Assembly (NCBI RefSeq): GCF_902635505.1
Contig: NC_045426.1
Coordinates: forward strand, 64,201,507 to 64,265,506
Origin: Sarcophilus harrisii
Taxonomy: Eukaryota > Chordata > Mammalia > Dasyuromorphia > Dasyuridae
Length of the DNA: 64,000 nucleotides
Direction: 5' to 3'
Below the pieces are notes generated by a model. The model had not been told where the DNA came from and ran no database searches. It was given only the letters and a program-made list of their open reading frames with translations. Positions 21,075 to 31,934 of this stretch are shown here, piece after piece. Position numbers and translations under genes: made by a program. Every line of letters starts with the position of its first letter. Position 1 is the first letter of the stretch.

Positions 21075-21465
21075 AAAAAGTGAAATAATTCCTGTCATTG
21101 GAGCTTACAGTCTATTGCCAGTAAATAACAGGTACAGGTAAGTAAATTCAAAATGTACATGAAGGAAATACAAAATAAGGTCAAAGGCGAGGGAGTATTG
21201 CTGCTAGTCTTTAGTTCTTGAAGAGGACCAATGACATCAGGAAGTGCTGTCTCAACTTGCAAGTGAATTGGATTTAAGTGAGGAAGAGCTGGGCAGTTGT
21301 CAGCTTCATTGTTTTCTCCAGAGTCTTCTCAGAGTTCATTGGCAAGATATAAGGCAAGAGGGCTGGAGATGGCCCAAGGTTTGAGAGAAACATTAATAAC
21401 TGAGCATGAGGATAAAGGAAGGCCTTAAAATGAGTCTGGAATGGAACTAGGGATTTCAAGACTTG
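21075..21465 (+). repeat. Type A long repeat, split by a second SINE-like family
   Basis: The left part has 'ggagcttacagtctattgcc'. The right part, after 21376, has 'ggccttaaaatgagtctgg'. The insert at 21198-21375 is the marsupial element called family B here. Confidence 0.45.
21198..21375 (+). repeat. Marsupial short interspersed element 'family B', sense
   Basis: It is recognised from 'cttgaagaggaccaatgacatcagg', 'cttgcaagtgaattggatttaagtg' and 'gctggagatggccca'. Other copies are at 41775-42003 (reverse) and 59930-60090 (forward). I know the wording from marsupial sequence but not a secure family name. Confidence 0.65.
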
Positions 21466-21483
21466 AATAAGAATCCCCTTTCT

Positions 21484-21677
21484 ACAAAGGATTCTTAACC
21501 TTAGTTCTGTGATCTTGGTTAAAAAACTATTTCGGTCCTTCTTATTTTAATTATTTTTTTTGCAGTCCTATGTATTTAATTTTATTTTGTGCATTAATAA
21601 ACGTTACTCTTAAGAATGGATCCATAAAGTTCACCAGATTGCCAAAGTGGTCCATAAAAAATAAAAAAAGAACCCAA
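21484..21677 (-). mobile_element. hAT-like element, family 2, antisense
   Basis: It starts 'ggattcttaacc' and ends 'ggtccataaaaaataaaaaaagaaccc', giving inverted ends of the type (c)aggggttcttaa. It is the same family as the element at 47467-47829, where the ends and the target duplication are clearer. Confidence 0.65.
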
Positions 21678-21694
21678 GACCAACACGTGATAAT

Positions 21695-22034
21695 CCAACT
21701 TCTGTCTGAAGACCTTCATTTAGGTAAAATCCACTCCCTCCCTGTTTCTGGATAGATATCTCACTATTAAGAAGTTTTCCCCTTAACATCAAAACTGAAT
21801 ATAGTTCATTGCAATTATTTACCCATTGCTCTTAGTTTTCTCCCTTGGAATCAAACAGAAAGAGTCTATTTCTTTTTTCACACGACTGTTCTTAAATACT
21901 TAAAAACCACTAGCATTCCTAAATTAATTCCTCATACTAACCATCCCCATTTCCTTCACTTAATCATCATATGACATGGACCCAGAATCTAAGATTTTAC
22001 TTTCCTGATTGTCTTTCTGGACACTTTCCAGTTT
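21695..22034 (+). repeat. L3/CR1-type LINE 3' region, sense
   Basis: It shows 'aagaccttcatttagg', 'ttaagaagttttccccttaacatc', 'cccattgctcttagttt' and 'tctggacactttccagtttgtc'. This is the familiar order of an old L3/CR1-like 3' segment. Confidence 0.55.
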
Positions 22035-22155
22035 GTCAAAAAGCATTTATTAACTACCAACTATGGCCAAGTATTTTGTTGGGTACTAGGAATACAAATG
22101 CAGAAATAAAGACAGTTCCCTCAAAAAGCTTCCATTCTTCTAGGACAATCTGTAA
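22035..22155 (+). repeat. Type A repeat start
   Basis: 'aagcatttattaactaccaactatggcc' followed by 'gggtactaggaatacaaatgc' and 'aaaaagcttccattcttctagg'. Confidence 0.5.
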
Positions 22156-22160
22156 AACCT

Positions 22161-22198
22161 GTGTGTATGTGTGTGTGTATGAAATGTTCTGTATAACT

Positions 22199-22242
<44 letters not shown>

Positions 22243-22261
22243 AAATGTCCTGTATGACTTG
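22161..22261. repeat. (TA)20 microsatellite between 20-bp direct repeats
   Basis: Pure TA lies at 22201-22240. GAAATGTTCTGTATAACTTG (22181-22200) and GAAATGTCCTGTATGACTTG (22242-22261) flank it, 18 of 20 identical. A short TG run (22161-22178) precedes the first copy. Confidence 0.9.
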
Positions 22262-22483
22262 CCTTTTTCCCATCATTTGGAGCTCAGAAAGAGAAGTGGC
22301 ATCTGCTGTAATTGATCATCAACAAAGCAGTGACTAGGGTGGCTAACCTTTCTTGGTGTGTTAAGATTAGGGCTTGGTTCCTCTATTTAGGGCAACCCAG
22401 GACATTGCTGTGTCTACTAGAATCAGTATTTGAGAGGGTGCAGAGGATGAAATTGGTCCCTTCTGCATCCATGACCTGTCCCA

Positions 22484-22604
22484 GGTTGTCCTGGTTAAGT
22501 GACCTGTCCAGAATCACACAGCTAGTAAGAATCTGAGGCTGGAGTTGAACTCACATTCCAGTTTCTAAGCCCAATGCTCTAATCTACTTTGCTACCTAGC
22601 TGTA
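22484..22604 (-). repeat. Marsupial SINE 5' part, antisense
   Basis: 'ttaagtgacctgtccagaatcacacagctag' then 'ttgaactcac' and the head near 'tttgctacctagctg'. Weak MIR pieces follow at about 22640-22735 (reverse) and 22765-22945 (forward). Confidence 0.7.
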
Positions 22605-23097
22605 AATGCAGACTAAACCATGAGTGTTTAATACCTCTGACCTATAGTAATTTGAGGTTAAGTGATGTGTTCAGTGAATGTCAATGGTAACTTGAACCCC
22701 TGTTTTCCTAGCTAGTTTCTATTATATCCAAATTCCAGTTTGTTTTTGTGTTCTAAAATTAAGGTAATAGAAAGAGTCTGTAATGTAGATCAGGAGAACT
22801 GAGTTCAAATGCTGGCTCTACTATATGACATTTCTCAGGATCTCAGTTTTCTTCTTTGTAGATGGCACTCATAATAATTATACTGACCACCTCACAGAGT
22901 TATAGAGAAAAAGTGTTTTGTGAACTTAAGAAAAAGCCCATAAAAATATAAGTTGTAACTCACATAAAATAAAAAATAGCCCCTTATCTCTTACATACAC
23001 ATGAAAGTAAATTGCAGAAATCGAAGGACAGCTAAAATACTCCCCGGGAAAGAGTTATCTCAAATAGATTTACCTGCCCATCAGTGCTTTCTTTTGT

Positions 23098-23215
23098 AAA
23101 TAAAATTTTATTGACTTTTTTGGTTTTTGAATCACCAAAATTTCTCCCAGTGGTCCTCCTGTCTTGCTTCCTAGAAAGTTATTCCATATAATAAATTATA
23201 TTTTAAAAGGAAGTC
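23098..23215 (-). repeat. LINE-like fragment, antisense
   Basis: 'attttattgactttttt', 'caccaaaatttctccca' and 'cttcctagaaagttattccatataa' resemble the antisense 3' end of a marsupial L1 subfamily. Tentative. Confidence 0.4.
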
Positions 23216-23802
23216 AAGTCAGATTGAGAAGCACTGTTAAGCCCCTACTAGGTTCCAGATATTGTGATAAGCATTGATTATGCAGAAAAAAGGGCCAGAA
23301 AAAAATCTCTCCTGAAACAATCCAATGGTTATCACTTTGTGAGAATTCATAGTCAAATGGTGTTGGGGGAGGGAGTGTACATATTAAGAATTATGATAAA
23401 ATGTTTATGATAAAAATTATCATAAAATTTTGTAACCTCAGGATGGCACGCAGATTAGCAAGATCTAGGTTTCTCTGTAAAAGATGGGATTTTAATTGAG
23501 ATTTGAAAAAAGCCTCAAGAATTTAGAGGAGGCAGAGATAAGATGAGAATTTTAGCCTGTTCCAAGTGCTTGGAATTGAGAGATAAGGAGTATTGAGTGG
23601 AAAGCCAGTGTCACTGAAATATGGAGTATGGAGTATGTGGGGAGTAAGACTGCAAAAATACAGGGGGGCCAAAATACCAAATAGGATTTAATTTTATTCT
23701 GGAGTTGATTGAATAGGGGTAATAATATAGTCATATCTGTCTTTTAGGAAGATCAGTTTGATAGTTACATGGAGGATTGACTGGAGTAGGGAAAAACTAT
23801 AG

Positions 23803-24045
23803 AAATAATAATAATAAATAATATATTTATATAGCACCATGAACCAGGAACTGTGCTAAGCACTTTACAAATATTATCTCATTTAATGCTCAGAACAACC
23901 CTGGGAAAAAGGTGCTATTACTATCCCCATTTTACAGATGAAAAATTAAGGCAGGTTACCCAGCTAGGATATGTCTGTGATTAAATTTGAACTCAGATCT
24001 TCCTAATTCAGGTGCAGTTCTTTATCCACTGCTCCATCTTGAGTC
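23803..24045 (-). repeat. CORE-type SINE, antisense, inserted in type A
   Basis: 'ctgtgctaagcactttacaaatattatctc', 'ccccattttacagatga', 'aatttgaactcagatcttcc' and 'tatccactgctcc'. An ATA-rich stretch marks its 3' end. Confidence 0.8.
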
Positions 24046-24175
24046 AAGGAGACCAACTAGCACATAAGTGCAATAATCTAGAATAATGGATAGAAATGAC
24101 AGAATTTAGCAATTAAGGAAGGCAACTTTCAGAGAGGGGGAATTGAGGATGACATCTAAATTGTGAGTCTGGGTG

Positions 24176-24362
24176 ACTTTACAACAGGACTCATGACCTT
24201 TTTTTGTTTGAGAAATTTTTACACTCCCCCCAGCTATATTGGTATATAAAATAGGAATGCAAATAAAACATTTGTTGATAACAAATCATAATTTTGTAAC
24301 CCTTACATGTAATCTCATATGAAGATGGGAACCACAATTTAAGATTTGCTTTACAGCAATAT
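24176..24362 (-). mobile_element. hAT-like element, family 1, antisense
   Basis: This is the reverse complement of the element at 12591-12773: 'aatttttacactcccccc', 'acaaatcataattttgtaac' and 'accacaatttaag'. It interrupts the type A element. Confidence 0.6.
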
Positions 24363-25196
24363 AGAAATTCAGAAAGGAGGGTTTAGGGAAGAAGATAAAA
24401 GTTCAGTTTTGGATCAGCATTTAAGATGCCTGTGAGACATCAATTTTGAGATGTCCAAAAAGCAGACAGAAATGTGATGTTGGAGGTCAGGATAAAGATT
24501 AGAGCTGGGCAAATATCTAGAAATCATCTACATAGAGATACTAGTTGAATTTATGGGAGCTGATGAGAAGAGTTAAACAATATAGAGGGATAAGATAATT
24601 GGACCTAGGGCAGAGCCTTGAGAGATGCTCTTGATTGAAATGCATAGCTTGGATAAGATCCAGCAAAGGAGACCCAGAAGGAGCTGTCATGTCAGGTAGA
24701 TAAAAGGAGAAATAAGAGAGATGAGAATATTATGGAAAGTTATCAAAAGCTGCAGGAATGTCAAGAAGGATGATGACTGGAAAAAAAAAGATTTAATAGA
24801 TTTAGAAGCTTTGGAGGGAGCACTTTCAATTGAATTATGGGATCTGGAGTCAGACTACAGAATTAAGATGAGAGACAGAGGGAAGGAAGTGGAGACACTA
24901 GTTGGTTGTAGATGGCCTTCTCAAGGGGTTTAACCACAAAAGGAAAGAGAGATACAGGAAAAGGGGGAGCAGGGATGGATGGATCATGCGTATGTCTTTT
25001 AGAAATTGGACTTTCCCTATTATTTACAGTAGTAGGATCCGAGTCACCCACGCTTATAACCTAGATACCATGGCATATTTATACACAATAGGGGAGTAGC
25101 TAATGGACATCAAGAGATTGGTTGCCACTTCCCTGGGTTTGAGGTGAAACCTTGGGATTATATTGATTTATATTTCTGTAATTATTGATTTGGAAC

Positions 25197-25385
25197 TGTG
25201 GTGTCAAAGTCAAATGGAAATGCATCCTTGTGGCTGACTATTGACTTAGAAAACCACAAGCTAACTATATAGGTTGTATTTTTATTTATTCTGTTAAAAG
25301 ATTCTCAATTATATTGTTATGTTTTGAGCCAGACTTCTGCTGATGTTTTGTGGGGCAACAAGTTTTGACCTGATTTGGAGCATAA
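25197..25385 (-). mobile_element. hAT-like element, family 3, antisense
   Basis: It starts 'ggtgtcaaagtcaaatggaaatg' and continues 'gacttagaaaaccacaagctaac', ending near 'ggggcaacaagttttgacc'. The ends follow the gtcaaac/gtttgac pattern. Other copies are at 31680-31790 and 48315-48722. Confidence 0.6.
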
Positions 25386-25415
25386 TTGTACATGATTCTT
25401 AATAATTGGCAATTC

Positions 25416-25756
25416 TCCTTCCTCCCTCCCTCCCTTCTTCCTTCTTTCCCTCCCTCCTTTCTTCCTTCTCTACCTTTTTCCTTCCTTCCTTCCTTCCTTC
25501 CTTCCTTCCTTCCTTCCTTCCTTCCTTCCTTCCTTCCTTCCTTCCTTCCTTCCTTCCTTCCTCCCTTCCCTCCCTTCCCTCCCTTCCTTCCCTCTCTTCC
25601 TTCCTCCCTCCCTTCCTCCCTCCCTCACATTTGGAGTTAAGTGATTTGCCCAGAGTCACACAGCTAGGAAGTGTTAAGTGTCTGAGACCACATTTGAACT
25701 CAGGTCCTCCTGACTAAAGGGTTGGAGCTCTATCCACTGTATCACCTGGTTGCCCC
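25416..25756 (-). repeat. SINE with a tail grown into a (CCTT)n microsatellite
   Basis: Bases 25626-25756 are an antisense tRNA-headed SINE ('ggagttaagtgatttgccc', 'tttgaactcaggtcctcc', 'gtatcacctggttgcccc'). Its 3' tail side is occupied by about 210 bp of CCTT/CCCT repeats (25416-25625), which is AAGG on the SINE strand and so probably grew from the A-rich tail. Confidence 0.85.
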
Positions 25757-25761
25757 CGTCT

Positions 25762-25985
25762 TTATTTCTTTAAGGAATACTTGGTAATTGAATCTTTTAT
25801 ATGCTTTGGTGTATTAACTATCAAGCATTTTATGCATTTTTTAGTTATTTGGAGTGACATTTCTATTTATTACTGCCTTTTGGATTTTGTTGTTATCATG
25901 TAGAAATGCTGTTGATTTTTTGGTGCATTTATTTTGTAGCCTGCAACTTGACTGAGTTTGTCCAAATCTTTGCTGATGGGTTGTT
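25762..25985 (-). repeat. L1 ORF2 fragment, antisense
   Basis: Contains 'gtgcatttattttgtagcctgcaacttgactg', the usual antisense L1 ORF2 wording upstream of the reverse-transcriptase core. Confidence 0.55.
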
Positions 25986-26689
25986 GTTTTGGGGCTAGGT
26001 TAGTGAACCTTAAGGACTGGTACTTTTCAGGTTGTCAGTCCCATCAGTATTTCAGAGACCTAGACCCTGGCTTACGGGTAACCCGATGCTCCTTCAAGAA
26101 TGGCCAAAAATGGACAGCCATCACCCTCTTTTGAAGATCTTTACAGCAGGTTGCTTCCCCTTGTCAAAATGCTTCCTACTGTCCCCCAGAACTGATTCTG
26201 AAAAGGCAGCTTGCAAACCTAAGCTGACCAGGCCTTGGAATGGGTGGGTGCCTGGCCCCACTTTTATATGTGGCTTAGGATTATGTGCCAGGAATTCAAA
26301 CTTTTTCTTGAAAAAGCTCCAGTGTTCTCCAGTCCCAGGAGAAATTTCAGATACTATGTCCTCAGAAAAAATGAAAAATCTGCTTTATTCAGTACAGTCT
26401 TCAGTGACTCAAATCAACCATCAATACCTGGTTATCCTCGTGAGAACTAATTGTCTCCTGTGTGGATTTTCTGTCGGGAACATAGAATTTTGAGACAACT
26501 TTTCCTAGGTACTCTGTGCTTACTTTCTGGGGATTGAAACAATAAATTAGACAAAAATAGCACCTCATGGGGAAGGGAGAACTGTAAAAACTAACAGGAG
26601 TAGGGAGGGGCAGAAGAGTAGTCCTCCTGGACAATCAGAGGTCTGAAGAAGGATTTTATGATGGAGATTTTGTCCCTGTGAAGTATTAA
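25986..26689. other. No gene supported; unique sequence with a 153-codon frame
   Basis: The plus frame 26032-26493 is the longest non-repeat open frame in the intron. It has no Kozak context, no flanking splice sites of note and unremarkable composition. I recognise no domain. Confidence 0.5.
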
Positions 26690-29515
26690 TACCCCCCGGA
26701 GTAGTTCTACTGAAGCAACCAGAGAAGGGCCTTGGGGCCAGCTGGGTTGGGCGATGGTGACCGGTAGAGAAGGAACTGGCTTCTCAGCATATCCAGTGGG
26801 GCAGGGATGCTGCTGACTGTGAGCACTTACAGGGGGTCAGAACCCTTGCTTCAGCCTTCTCGTTAGAGGAGAGAATTGGACCTGAAGCCAGAAGCACCAT
26901 CCCCCCATCCTAGGTGATTACATTAATAAGCTCCTATTAACAAAGAAATGAGCAGCCAAAGAATAAAGATCCAAACAAAAGAAAGGTTTGTGGGACTAGA
27001 GAAAATTAGGGTTCATCTTCAGAGGAGGTTACCAAAGCAAAAGAAATAGCCTTTTCTATCTCAAAAAGTAACATTAATTGGTCACCTGCCCCAAAAGAAT
27101 TCATAGAGAAATTAAAAAAAGACTTTCAAATGACTCAGACTGAGGAAACATTTTTAGAAATAAGAAAAATCCAAGAAAAATAAAGTTATGAAAAGAAAAT
27201 TAACCTAAAACAAAATATAAAGAATGAGAACATGAGACATCTCATTACTGTTTTTTAAATAATAGTTTATTTTTCAAAATACATGCAAAGATAGTTTTCA
27301 GCATTCACCCTTGCAAAATCTTGTGTTCCATATTTTTCTCTCTTCCTCCCTCCTTCCCTAGATAGCAAGTAATCCAATATAGATTAAACGTGCAATTCTT
27401 TTAAAAATATTTCCACATTTATCATGCTACACAAGAAAAATCAGATCAAAAAGGAAAAAAGTGAGGAAAAAAACAAGCAAGCAAACAATCTCCACAACAA
27501 AAAAGGTGGAAATACTATGTTTGATCCACATTTAGTCCCCATGGCCTTCTCTCTGGATGCCTGAATCGCCTTATTGTTGAAAAGAGCCAAGTCCTTCCCA
27601 GTTGATCAACACTTACTCTTCTTGTTGTGTACAATGTTCTTTTGGGTCTACTCATTTTATTTAGCATCAGTTTATGTATGAGGCGTTTCATAATTAAAAC
27701 AACTCCTCTGGAGAACAGATCAAGAAGACAAAACCTAAGAATAATTGAATTACCTGAAAGCTACAATCAAAAAAGGAATCTTGATACATAATATAAGAAA
27801 TAATCAAAAATTGTCCTGAAGTGTTAGAACAAGAGAAAAAGTAGAAATAGGAAAAATCCATAGTCAAATTCCCAGATCTCCACGTTAAGGGGACATGTTA
27901 CAAGTATCAAGAAAAACACAATTTAGCTACGGTAGAACCATAATTAGAATCATACAAGACCTAGCAGTGGCTAAGACCACAAGTCGTGGAATACTAGTGA
28001 AGAGCAAAAGAACTGGGGCTCTGGCCAAACGTATCATGGCCAGCAAAGTTTAGCATAATCTTGACCAACAACAAAAAAAGATATTCATTGAATTGCCAGA
28101 CTTTCAGGATTTTGTTACAAAAACATTTGAATTTAAATAGAAAATTTAATATTCAAGATCCAAGAGAAATATAAGGTAAACATCAAAGACTAATTACAAG
28201 GCACTCAATAATGACAAACTGTTTATGTTTTATACATGGAAATGTAAACCATATGTCTAAGATTGTCATTAGTAATTGGGTCGTTCAAAAGAAATATTGG
28301 GGTAAAACTGAGTATGATGTGATTCTAAAAAGCAAGACTGTGTAGGAAATGGTAGAAGGAGTAATTATCTTATACAAATAATGTACTAAAAGAACTATTA
28401 TAGAGGAATTAGGCTGATGATAGTTTTGGAACTCTTCTCTCATTGGAAATGGTTAAAGAGAGAACAATACATATATATTTAGAAGGGTATAAAAGTCTTA
28501 TAAATTTAGAAAGAAATAAAAGGGTAAGGGGAAAAAAGAGAAGGGGGAAAGGAGAAAGGAGAAATTTTTACAGGGAACCTCACATCAGATCAGAGTTAAA
28601 GCGAGAACAATTTACATACATTTAAAAGAGAATAAAAGTCTTCCAAATTTATAAAGAAATGAGAGGATGATGGAAAAGGATAAGATGGGGAAGTATAAAA
28701 AAGTATGTATATTAACAGGAATGGGATAAAGGGAGTGTGGGGGGGTAGGGTAAATAATAGGAAGGCAAAGTAGCTGGTAGAAGTAAAACAGAAGAATCAG
28801 GAGGGCTGGGAAAAAAAGAGAAATGCACAAATATATTAATAAAGACCAGCAGTAGAATTTACTAGGTTAAAAAAAAAGCAGGGGTAGTAATCATTGATCT
28901 CAAAGTTAAAGCTAAAATAGATTTAATCAAAAGAGAAAAATAGAGAAACTATACTACATGCGAGTTGTACTAATCAATATTGTTTTAGACTATTTAAAAT
29001 AACTCTACTGTATAAGGTTGAAATATTGCTATGGTGTAGGAAATGATGAATTGATAGATTTAGAAAAATATGAAAAGACGTAGATTTATGAAAAAAGGTG
29101 TTATCCATTTTTAGAGAAACATGGTTTTACATAGATGTATATGAACACATATAGTGTGTCTTTGATTATAGATATTTATGTGTATGTATGTATATATATA
29201 GGTGTGTGTGTGTGTAAATATATCTGTGCTTAATTGTAGCCTTCTTAGAGGAGATGGAGGAGAAAAGGGAAAAAAAAAAGAATAAAGTAAAAAGTGCACA
29301 GCAGAGAACAAAAGAAAAACTGAAAGGAAACAAAGAAAAGATGAATAACTGGACAATGTATTTAGTATTAGTAGTATTTATATATAGGCTTTCTTGAAAT
29401 GGAAATATATTGTTTTAAATTTTGAAGCCTCTCATGTTCTGCTGTGCCTGTGGCAATTTTTTTTTTCTTTTTCTAATTTGTATTTAAGTTTTAAATAAAT
29501 TAATTAAAAATGTAT
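26690..29515 (+). mobile_element. HAL1/L1-type LINE, sense, decayed, interrupted by an L1
   Basis: From 26690 the text resembles a LINE 5' leader and the A-rich start of ORF1. After the insert at 27250-27695 it continues with the ORF1 3' part, including 'acctagcagtggctaagacc' and 'gagcaaaagaactggggc', which is HAL1-like wording. It then has a long A- and G-rich 3' region and A-rich end near 29490-29515. Many stops are present. The boundary at 26690 is approximate, and HAL1 versus L1 is my best reading rather than proven. Confidence 0.55.
27250..27695 (-). mobile_element. L1 3' fragment, antisense, nested in the HAL1-like element
   Basis: Classic antisense marsupial L1 3' text: 'atgcaaagatagttttcagcattcacccttgc', 'agcaagtaatccaatata', 'cacaagaaaaatcagatcaaaaagg' and 'gttgaaaagagccaagtcc'. 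Confidence 0.85.
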
Positions 29516-29949
29516 TAGGAAAATCATTTTAGTGGCCAAGTGAAGAATGGTCCAAGCTTGGAACACCCTCTTTCCCTCTCTATTAAAAAAAGAAAAGAAA
29601 AGAAAGAAATCTATTTTAATTCCCACCCCTACCCCATTAAAAAAAAAGAAAGAATTTCTTAAAACAAAAAGGCATAGATTTCTAGTATAGAATTAATCAT
29701 TGTTAATCATTTCTGTGCTTTATAACAATCAGATATAATCAGAAATATTTGCATTTAAAAAGAATATGTATTTTGAAAGAGGAATAGCAATAAAGTGTAT
29801 ATTCAGGGTCTTATGATTTATATAGAGTTTTATTGACATAGGTATGTGTGTGTACACATAAATGCCTATTTTAAATATTTTTCTAGGTTTTTATTTTGCA
29901 TTGTCTGAATTTTTTTTAACATGCATTTTTATTCCTTGTTGTTACTTTG
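29516..29949. other. A-rich, low-complexity stretch
   Basis: A short type A piece ('atcattttagtggccaagtgaagaatgg', 29520-29560) is followed by AAAG-rich sequence. Nothing gene-like. Confidence 0.5.
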
Positions 29950-30175
29950 AGAGCTAGTATGGCAGTAATGGATAAGAGGGCAGACCTGGGTTGAAGTTTT
30001 GCCCTGACACATATTGGCTAAATGTGCATGAACAGGCCATTAGCCTCTCTGGGCATTAACCCCCAGGCAATGCTGGGACTTTAAGTGCTGTTGAGATGTA
30101 GATATGCTTTGGTAGAAAGGGTTTTGACCCTGGAAATTCTCTACCAGGAGGAAATCTTGGACCCAGACCTGTTTT
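29950..30175 (+). repeat. CORE-type SINE with variant 3' part, sense
   Basis: The head is 'gggcagacctgggttgaag', then 'ctctctgggcattaacccccaggcaatgctggg' and the variant 3' segment 'tgctttggtagaaagggtttt'. This 3' end differs from the other SINEs here. Confidence 0.6.
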
Positions 30176-30800
30176 AATGGCACAATACTATTTCTTTACA
30201 TCAATATAAAATCATTTGTTAATATTTTTCCAGTCACTAGCCATGTCGATTGTTTTATAATTTCCTGTAGATCACCAGAGCTTTAAATTTTAAACAGCTC
30301 TGAGTATTTTTGTATGACTAGATCTTTTTCTTTTCCTTTAAAAATTCCATCCTTAAAGTATCACCAAGAATTAGGATCACTGCGTCAAAAGATGTGATCT
30401 ATTTTTATAACATTTTCTTTTATTTTCAAAACGTATGCATGGATAATTTTTCAACATTAACCCTTGCAAAACTTTGTGTTCCACTTTTCGCTGCCCTTCT
30501 TCCACCTAGATGGCAAGTAATCCAATATATGTAATGTATTTTTTATTGCCACAGTCTTTTCCCCAAAGATGGAACTGATTCATAGGTTTAGAGCACCTCT
30601 TTCTCATCAGGACAGTAAACATTGATTTTGTCATTAAAGAATTTAAAAAAAAAATCTTTAGTGGTGTAAGATGATACTTTTAGAATTTTTTAAATTTGTA
30701 TTTCCTCATGATTAGATAGGAATATTTTCAGCTAATTTGTTCATGGCTTGCATTTTTTTTCTTGTATAAATTGTCTGTTCATATCTTTAGTTCTGTAGTA
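30176..30800 (-). repeat. L1 pieces, antisense, with a nested L1 3' end
   Basis: ORF2/3' L1 text flanks an L1 3' terminus at 30400-30535 ('tatgcatggataatttttcaacattaacccttgc', 'ggcaagtaatccaatata'). The outer pieces include 'gatcactgcgtcaaaagatgtg' and 'gtataaattgtctgttcatatc'. Confidence 0.6.
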
Positions 30801-31679
30801 TCATGTATAGTTTCCCACTGGGGGCTAGCAGTTACTTTTATAAAATAAAATTGTGTGAGCTCCTAATAGATTTTGGAGGTCGGATTTTATATACATAGAA
30901 TAAAAGACATAAATTGTGGGAATACGATCAATGAATTTGAGTATGTAAATTTGTTATCACATAAAATAACTAAAATGGGAATGAAGGTAATAAATCCACT
31001 CTTTTATGCAATCTATACTTTTATTTTCAGTTTGGCTGTGTTTTGTATTGTACCAAATTTAAACTTTTTATGTGTTTACACCCAATGATTGTATTTCAAT
31101 TAATTTGTAAACTTTGTTCTATAAACATTAGTTCTTTGTTTTTGAGGGCCAGAAATCAAGAAGGGCAAGGCAAGAGTCATCTCTGGTTCCCAAGTGACTA
31201 TAAAAGATGATCACTTGCTATTGTGGAGGAAAAGAGGATGGCTCAAAAGTACAAAAATAAGCTGGAGGAGTTTCCAAAGAATCTAGTCATCCCATCTATG
31301 CTGGATTTAGGATGCAGAATTTGAGTAAAACAAGCTATCTAGTTGCATTCTTATGGTTGCGCAAGTGAACTTTGAAACTGGTAAAAAAGTAGTGAACCTT
31401 CTATAAGAATTTGTCTTATCTAATTATCCCTATGTGATGTATGTAAAATACCTTGGAATAGACTAGAGGACCTAATATGTCATAAAAACTATTGAGCATT
31501 GCTCCATTTGGAATTTTTCAATCCCTAGACAACAGTTGTAGTAATAATAGGGAGAGGAGTTGAATTTCATCGATTTAGGGAATACACAGATGAATTTTTC
31601 TCTACAGAATAGTACTTTCTTTGCAGTTTATAGTCTTAGAGTTGCCTAGAGTTGCAAAATTACAGAGTGCCCAGACTCA
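30801..31679. other. No gene seen; unassigned
   Basis: AT-rich unique sequence. I saw no convincing LTR ends, repeat or exon. Confidence 0.45.
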
Positions 31680-31790
31680 GTTAATTGAAAAATATTTAAT
31701 AAAATAAATGCAGTAAACAGAGATAATGTTAATTTATTGTTTTCTAAGCCAGTATATAGTTCTGTTTGTATTTAAATTTGATGTCACTGG
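31680..31790 (+). mobile_element. hAT-like element family 3, partial, sense
   Basis: 'aaaatatttaataaaataaatgcagtaaacag' region then 'ttgttttctaagccagtata' and 'aaatttgatgtcac', matching the 3' half of the family at 48315-48722. An antisense MIR follows at about 31795-31912. Confidence 0.5.
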
Positions 31791-31934
31791 CCTAGAATTT
31801 GTAGAGAAGGGTGATTTGTCCATGGTCACAGCCAGCAGGTGAAAGATGGTATTTGAACGTATGTTTTCCTAATTCATAACCAGCCTCTCTATCTACACCA
31901 AACTGTCTCTCAATAGCTACAATAGACATTATTT

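Larger units (their letters stand above)
23225..25000 (+). repeat. Long type A element, the most complete copy, twice interrupted
   Basis: The element runs 23225-23802, 24046-24175 and 24363-25000. Reading order is preserved: 'tgttaagcccctactagg', 'tggaaagccagtgtcactg', 'ctagcacataagtgcaataatc', 'tttgagatgtcc', 'tagggcagagccttgag', 'gatccagcaaaggagacc' and 'gctgcaggaatgtcaagaagg'. Inserted are an antisense SINE (23803-24045) and an antisense hAT element (24176-24362). Confidence 0.65.

Noticed and set aside
25386-25717. Frames reading Leu-Pro-Ser-Phe or Glu-Gly-Arg-Lys repeats
   Set aside because: They are translations of the CCTT microsatellite.
26032-26493. A 153-codon plus frame in unique sequence
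   Set aside because: It has no recognisable domain, Kozak context or splice sites, and a frame of this length can occur by chance in 56 kb of intron.
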